From Nymphaea colorata (taxonomy: Eukaryota; Streptophyta; Magnoliopsida; Nymphaeales; Nymphaeaceae), in assembly GCF_008831285.2 (NCBI RefSeq), contig NC_045145.1:5394802-5458801 (forward strand): DNA of 64,000 nucleotides. Direction: 5' to 3'. The position numbers were made by a program, and so were the translations under genes. Shown in pieces: positions 57,500-64,000 of this stretch (positions are counted from its first letter, which is position 1; every line of letters begins with the position of its first letter). Below the pieces are notes generated by a model. That model did no database searches, was not told the origin of the DNA, and worked only from the letters and a program-made list of their open reading frames with translations.

Positions 57500-60050
57500 A
57501 TGACAAAAGTAGCTCCATTTGTGTACGGAAATGGTATTTTACCGGTTTTTACAGAGCCGCAAAGGAACCGAACCGAGTTGCCGGTAGATATTCGAATTTA
57601 GGAACAAAGGGAAGCGGCCTTCAATTTTGATTTTATAACTAAAATTTTAGAAAAGAAAAATTTCCCTTCAGATTAGAATTGAAATGAAAATGTCAGTTGT
57701 AGTCTTTTTTCTGAATTTATATTTCAAAATTAAAAATGATGTGTTTGATAGAACATGAATGTCAGTTCTAGTCTTGTCTTGTGAATTTATATTTTAAAAT
57801 TAAAAAGGATGCATTTGATAAAACATGAATTAAATTATAAAAATGATGAATTAAAGCCAATATGGTGTGTATCCTAAAGAAAAATGCAAAAAGTTCTAAA
57901 ATGTTATATTCATAATTCCACTCTCTTAAAATAGAATGGCAATTCTAGACTTTTGAATCAAGAATAAGCTTATAATTTCAAAATCAAAATTCTTTGATTG
58001 ATAACATAATTTTCATTTCATAAAAAAAAGAAAATAATTTTAGGATTTCATAATTTCAACCACATCAAACACCTCGAAGTCAGAATCTAGGTTGGCCTTA
58101 CTCGAACTCAGAGGACCTGGTTAAGCTCTGTCCAAAGTATGACTCATATGGTAAAAGAGTGAAGTTCAAGAAGACCGGCTTTACTCTTTAAGTTTGATTA
58201 TCAAGCTGGTAAAGTTATATATATATATATAAAATAATAAAATTTAAATTTTAAAACAGAAAATAAGTTAGAAATCTCTAAAAAAATAGCTTCCCTCCAT
58301 ATACAAGAGCCAAAGCCTCCGAAACTTAGCCCTCCATCCAATCGCACAAAATGTCGGATGGACGTGATCTAAAACACATAGTGATCGATCACATCAGACA
58401 GTGTGATGTGAGAAGCCGGAAGAACATGGAAGGAAAAATCCAAGGATCTTAAAGATACCATACACATACGGAAAAAATTATCTCAACCTCAATATCAAGA
58501 TGATATATAGTTATATACCCATAGAGTGAGATAAAAAAATTAATACCAACAAATTTTAAGAAAAAAAAATTCCTGCAATGCTCAACTGCTTTTTCATCAT
58601 CTTCTACAGTAGAGGGAATCTATCTTACCAAATGTTTTTTCCTAAGATGAGGCAAGAAGAATATTGTAAGGCTGACGCATTTAATGCTTCTTTGACAAAG
58701 ATATTGAAAAATAATTAATCCTTTGCTTTAACGCTTCAATGCTCATCCCGAGAGAATAATGTCTCCGTCACGCCGTCCACTCAAAGAGATGCTAAATTTG
58801 AGGTCCCAAGCAGTTTATAACTTTTCCACCTTATTTTTATTTTCCCTTTTATAGTTACATATATTTGAAATTTTGAATAATGTCTACAAAATTGGTTGAT
58901 AAAAGTTGGTGATCAAAGCTCACCCTCAATTTAAAAAAAGGAAACAGTTTAAAATTTTTATCATTACCAAAATAATTTTAAGAAATTTCTGTTCAATTTC
59001 TTCAATGAAAAGGATTTTTCCAGACAAAGCCACCCTGTTTTTTAAATCTCCTTGTCTATTTTGTAGACAGCCTGTTGCTGGATGCTGCATAATGATTTTA
59101 AAAAGTTTAAAACTGCCATTAAGAATGTTCGGGTACATGGGCATTAAATATAGTTTACACATAGTTTATAGTTTTTATCAATAGTGTATGATATTATTAA
59201 TATTATATTTTAATTTTTAACCATCTAACAATATCTCTCAAACCACTCTACCCGGTTTTCATTGGGCATATGTTGGGGATTCCCCTTTTATATATATATA
59301 TATATATGCTAAAAACTACTGTGGAAAGTATATTTGTGATGGTCAGATGCTTGATCATGGTTTTAAGCATCAAAATATGCCTTCTATAACATTTTTTAGG
59401 AACATAAAATAAAAAATAATCACCGGGCCGTAGAGGTAGTTGGCTGATTTGAATTCTCATTTTTTTCTTTCTCTTATATATATATATATATATATTAGAA
59501 AATCCAAAAAAGTGAAGCAAAATCTATGTTTTTTATACATGCATTTAGGTAGTTAAATAAATTTTGCCACAAAAAAAAGGAACAGAAAATGTAAAAATTG
59601 TAAAGAATACACATCAACGCACCTATCAAGCTGTTTATGCAATTTAGACGACGGATTGCACCAATACGACTCTCTTCTTTTACGATCAATCATTTTCAGG
59701 TTGAGATTTAAACATCGGTAGGTGACCAACGAATCAAACAGTATGCCACGAAAGATCAATTCATTGTGGTAGCTAGCTTTCTACTTTCCCGCTTCTGGTA
59801 AGGTGAACTTCTGAGCATCACCAAGTTGATGGAACATTTCGAGTTAAAATTTCAACCATCCGATGCTTCAAATCAACAGACAGAAGATCTGCAACTCCAT
59901 GAAAGATGTTTTTCATCTACCTGTATTCACAACTAAGAAAGATAAGGTAATTGGCCATGGTTTGTTAGATATCACCTCAGTTAGATGTGAGTTGAGATGA
60001 AGAAATGATGGAGGAAACAACAATCCGGCGTACAGGCAGGTGTGGGCACG
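57500..60050. other. AT-rich intergenic DNA, no gene recognised
   Basis: No reading frame here has a recognisable domain. Three (TA)n tracts occur (about 58214-58231, 59290-59307 and 59475-59496). Confidence 0.5.
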
Positions 60051-60453
60051 GTGGGCTGCGCAACGAGTCGAGCCAGGTCGACTATGACTTGAACTCATTC
60101 TCCAATGAGCTTGACTCGTTTATAAATGAGTTGAGCTCGAGGATTTCAAATGTATGCTTGAAATGTTAAACGTTGAACCCAACTCTTCTAAACTAAGCTT
60201 GGCTCGAATATATAATGAATCTTGAATTCTAATAAGTGAATAATTAAACTAGTAGCAACTAAATGAGTTTAAAGAGTTAAATGAAATAAGACATGTTTAA
60301 TAGAAATAAGTTAAATGAGTTAAAAGAGCTGAACTCGAGCTCGACATTTACAATTGAGTTGAGCTCAAGCTTGTTCTATCAAGTTCGAGCTTGAGTTTTC
60401 TAAGTCGAGTTGACCTGGGTCACCTTGAGCTCGACTCAGCTCATGTTTTAGCC
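60051..60453. mobile_element. diverged relative of the 12403-12687 MITE
   Basis: It shares GGGCTGC at the left end, the AGTAGCAACTAA motif and many GAGTT/AACTC and TCGAGC motifs with the MITE at 12403-12687, in the same order, but is about 120 bp longer. Clear terminal repeats and target duplication are not preserved. Confidence 0.5.
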
Positions 60454-60734
60454 AAATAGTCATTTATTTCACACGGTGCTCTAGAAATAGTGGAGTTCTC
60501 GTTTCACTACTAAGTAGTAAGACAAACACTCAATGAACTGAAGCACCTTTTTTCTTTTTTCAGAAAACTAGAACAATTTTTTTTTATGTATGGTGACCTC
60601 CATAATACTTGTCTTAGTGAAAGTTTTATTGAGATTTTAAACGGTCTTCCATTTTTAAAAATTTTAAAAAGTTTTAGAAAGCGTTTGATGAGAACAAACA
60701 TCATGTTCTTCAACACAAATTAGTGAAATATATG

Positions 60735-60912
60735 TTTTTGAATAGGCCACAAGGATGGAGCTAAAAAATTCTAGTTAAGGAGCAATAGGCATAAAATTTA
60801 AATGTTTTTAAGGGGCATCAATATATAAATAAAAATTTGATTAGAAATATCAATATAAAAATAAGATTTTTTTTTTGGGGTTAGTGTGGGCAATAGCCCA
60901 CACCTGCCTCCA
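60735..60912. mobile_element. small hAT-end relic
   Basis: GGATGGAGCTAAAAAATTCTAG at the left, and GTGTGGGCAATAGCCCACACCTGCCTCC at the right with its short palindrome, resemble the termini and subterminal palindrome of the 18140-26706 hAT composite. Very degraded; no coding sequence. Confidence 0.4.
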
Positions 60913-63900
60913 CTTTTTATAGATTATCGACACATTTAAGACATAACCTGTCCCCTTCTTAGGTTCTTTACAGGAACATGTTATTTCTGTTTTGTCCCTC
61001 CAACAAACAATTTAAGTTTTAGAAACTGACTAGAAAATCAGATTCCTTCACAAAATGACAATGTCATCTTGACATCTCCAACATTTCATTGTTGAATATG
61101 CAAATAATATTTATACACACATCATGTTTTATAAATCTATAACATAAAGAACAATAATGTTCTTCTTAACAAACACTTTCTTATTCCAACTTTGGGCTGT
61201 TAAATGATAATAAATATGACAAGCCAAGTCTGGAACTCTATTTAAGAAAAAAAAAATTGTGAAGTACTAGATTGTGCAAATGATTATTTGCTGGAAAAAA
61301 TTGCAATGTTTGTTTGAAGGGAACTCGTCAAAACAAGCAAGGGCCCATTTTTTTAGAAAATTAGAATAAGGTTGGTTCCAGATAAGCGTACTCGATACCT
61401 GACTCAGCTTGGGCCCAGACCCGAGCCTGCCTGAGAAACTGATAGACAACTTATTGGACCCACCTGGGTTAGATTGACTAAGTTCGATTAGGCTGGATAA
61501 GACATTTTTAATATTATTTTTGTTTATATATATATATATATATATAATTATATATATTTTATTATGGCTACTTTTATTTTATATTAGAATATATATTTTC
61601 TATTTGTAATCGGGTCACACCGGGCTGAGCCCGAGCTGCGGTCACCTTTATCGAGTCGGCCGGATCGGTGGACCCAAAACGAGCATTCGGTAATTGCCGA
61701 ATAAGTTGAGGGAGGAATTGGGTATTTGGCAGGAAACCTGGCCGGCAGGTCAAAGATCCCGCGGTCGTCGCGCGCACGTACTGGAGCGTGCGACCGAGAG
61801 TAGTCGACCAAGGGTATTTTTGTCATATAAAAAGTATTTATGCAGTCCACGGGAGCAGCTGGAACACAAATGACCGAAATCTCCCTCGCTTACGAGAATG
61901 ACCAAACCGTCCTCGTCGACGAACCGGAATCTCACGCTCAGCTAAGCGCGTAAGGCACATCCACGTAGGGGTAATATCGTCAATCTCATTCAAATAGAAA
62001 TCAGCTTGCGGGACCCACGTAAGGACAGGCGAACCACCGCCACCTCGTTTTGAAGAGTGGGATTGTACAATGGATCGGGTCTAGTGGCAAGATTTGAGTT
62101 TGGATCTGGATCTGTTATACCGGACACACGTTCATGGAATAGCAACCGATCCACTTTGTGGCGGATAAGGGTTTGAACTGGAACCTGGCCCGTCAATGAA
62201 ACAGCATAACTGTTATCAAATCTTATGTACCACATAAATCAAGAACAATAACTAGACCTCTTAACTTCTTATAAAAAATATTTTAAACAACATATTAACA
62301 TTCTAACGTGTTTATAAATACTAATTCAACACATTATATGTTTTAGTTCAAGTTGTTTTTAAGGAAATAATTGATTTTTATATTATTAAAAGTTTGAAGT
62401 TATAAGAGCCATTCATTTTTTGAGTGTTATCGAAACATGTTAAACTCAAACAATTATTTAGTGCATGATTCGTATCAAAACATTACTGAGATCATATTTA
62501 TGCAGTTGAATTATAATAAAAAGTATTTTAGTAATCAATGTGAAGTGGTTTGGGACCACCTATATATATGTGTGTGTGTATGTTACCCTTAAGTGTATAA
62601 TCATCTTGGCCATTGTATTTTTTAGGATGAAAAACTGAGAAAAAAATCAAGAAAAAAAGAGATGATATTTTAACAACTTTTTTTCTTTGATTTTCTTTTA
62701 GCTTTCTATCTCGAAAAGATCAACGTCCAAATTATTTTTTACGGATCATGCAAGAACCCTATCTCTTTTTTTATTAACTTTTTCTCAGCCTTCTATCTAG
62801 GGAAGATCAACAACAGTCAAGATGATTCTTACCTGTCATGTACTTAAAGGTCACATACCTACCAATTTTTCATATATTGAAAGCAACATGCCAACCTCAA
62901 TTGCTCGATGAAGGTGTTTTTTTTTTTTTTTTTTTTGGTGGTGATGGAACAAACTTTCTTCCCAGGTCCGATCCATGTCCCCACAAGTTGGCACACCGTG
63001 CCTAGATAGGTTGCCAGTGAGATGTCGGACCTGCTGGCATTTCATGTATTTAGATATTTCTGATCCGATCTGGTTACGTCTTTTGCTGTAAAACCTCAAA
63101 GGGCATCTCTTCAAAGGACTAGGGGCATTTTGGTCATTTTTATAATAAGTTACTTTTTTGCCCTCCACTTTTGTTCTTATAAGGGACATTTTTAGTTTTC
63201 TCACTATTTCTTGATAGGGGCAATTTGGTCCTTGCAAGCACTAATACACCCACAACAATTGAATCTCAAAACCTTTTATAGGACAACCTAGACTCTTAGG
63301 CTTAGCTTGCCCTATGCATGGGTCTGACAGTGTGCCTCCAACTAGTGTGAGTGGGTCGCTGTCATCTGCTTAGATATCTGCATTCATTTTAGGACCAATA
63401 GTCGCCATATTAAACATTCATAATGTTCTTAAAAGCATGCTCCTATCTTGGGTGAGCGCGTCACATGGTTTTATGCTCTTGAGCAAGCGACAAAGTCTCT
63501 CAACCTAGGTCGTGGTTTCGCATGTAGAATTGATTGCTATTAGTGTACATTTGTGCGAACGCCTCGGCCGCTTGTGTTGAGAATGGTTGGTTGGACAAGA
63601 CCAACTGGGAGTGAGGATGTCAGATCTGTTTCAGAAGATGATTGACTGATTGGCCCTTGCATGGTTTGAAGCTAAGAACATGGCCTTGGTAGGTCAATCA
63701 CAAATGATGTGTGTCTGGTATGGATTTGTTCAGTAGTGTGAATGAACTCAACTACATAGTGGGCAAGTGGTTTCTTCTAATTCAAATAGAATTACCTGAC
63801 AACAATCTGAAAGGTAGTATTTCTCTCTGCCTGACACATTTTAATGGCTGTGACCATTGAAAAGGACCTTTTTTTTGCTTCCATTTGGACTAATATTAAG

Positions 63901-64000
63901 TAGAAACATATAAAATAACATTATCTTCGTTTCTTTAGAGAATTCCATGCTGCTTCTATATATTAAGTTCCCGTTAATTAGTGACAAAGCCAGAAAATTT
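60913..64000. other. AT-rich intergenic DNA, no gene recognised
   Basis: I see no supported gene. A short (TA)n tract lies at about 61524-61546. A poly-T run lies at about 62917-62936. The 61360-62230 segment has GC-richer, GGGCC/CCCGAGC-type motifs reminiscent of hAT-type MITEs, but no ends were found. A 128-codon minus-strand ORF at 62851-63237 has no family features and spans the homopolymer run. Confidence 0.45.

Noticed and set aside
62851-63237. 128-codon minus-strand ORF.
   Set aside because: It has no recognisable domain and runs through a poly-T/poly-A tract coding for polylysine; the surroundings look intergenic and repetitive.
1-64000. CRISPR arrays, rRNA genes, prokaryotic-type operons or phage defence systems.
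   Set aside because: The window is plant nuclear DNA. The tandem repeats seen have unit lengths and structures explained by transposons or microsatellites, with no spacer/repeat pattern and no rRNA sequence.

Overview
This is a window of plant nuclear DNA, most likely from a flowering plant. The evidence is spliced genes with GT/AG introns, a SPIRAL1-type gene, a miR827-type hairpin, Ty1/copia elements primed by initiator-methionine tRNA, and hAT, PIF/Harbinger and CACTA-like remnants. I cannot name the species. Three features look like functional host genes; most of the rest is transposable-element DNA or sequence without recognisable genes.

Layout. 1-2.2 kb: no gene recognised. About 2.2-11.05 kb, minus strand: a five-coding-exon gene for a 1,735-residue CCCH zinc-finger protein with a polyproline N-terminus and an RS-rich segment. 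It has a 5'-UTR intron, two tiny uORFs and probably a 3'-UTR intron. 11-18 kb: AT-rich intergenic DNA with two small hAT-type MITEs (each with an 8-bp target duplication), a possible SINE, a 152-bp tandem duplication and microsatellites.

18-44.7 kb is a nested transposon cluster. The oldest layer I can see is a dead PIF/Harbinger-like element on the minus strand: a DDE transposase remnant at 41.8-36.1 kb and a Myb/SANT-like ORF1 at 34.7-26.7 kb. An 8.57-kb hAT-like composite (18140-26706, TSD CTCGTGTG/CTTGTGTG) sits in the distal part of ORF1. It contains two transposase pseudogene copies arranged head to head as a 2.9-kb inverted repeat. A 497-bp unit spanning the hAT/host junction was then copied, inverted, into ORF1 as a tandem array of about 3.2 copies (32977-34560). 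Copia 1 (27092-32495) lies inside ORF1 exon 2, Copia 2 (36298-41477) lies inside the Harbinger transposase, and a GC-rich hAT-type MITE (34775-35863) lies between the two Harbinger genes. Next to this are a CACTA-type fragment, a 222-bp tandem duplication and a plant-mobile-domain pseudogene.

44.7-46.8 kb: a large imperfect palindrome whose right arm was expanded by exact 257-bp tandem duplication. 49.2 kb: a MIR827-type microRNA hairpin, with PHR1-type (GNATATNC) boxes nearby. 50.5-57.4 kb, minus strand: a SPIRAL1-like gene (113 residues) whose promoter and first non-coding exon lie about 5.9 kb upstream of the coding exons, across one long intron. 57.5-64 kb: AT-rich intergenic DNA with transposon relics and no gene I can support.

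The best candidates for something unusual are the hAT head-to-head inverted repeat (a potential long hairpin-RNA source), the tandem array built from a transposon/host junction, the 44.7-46.8 kb palindrome, and a perfect 15-bp stem-loop in the Copia 1 leader. All coordinates were read by eye; no alignment or search was run.
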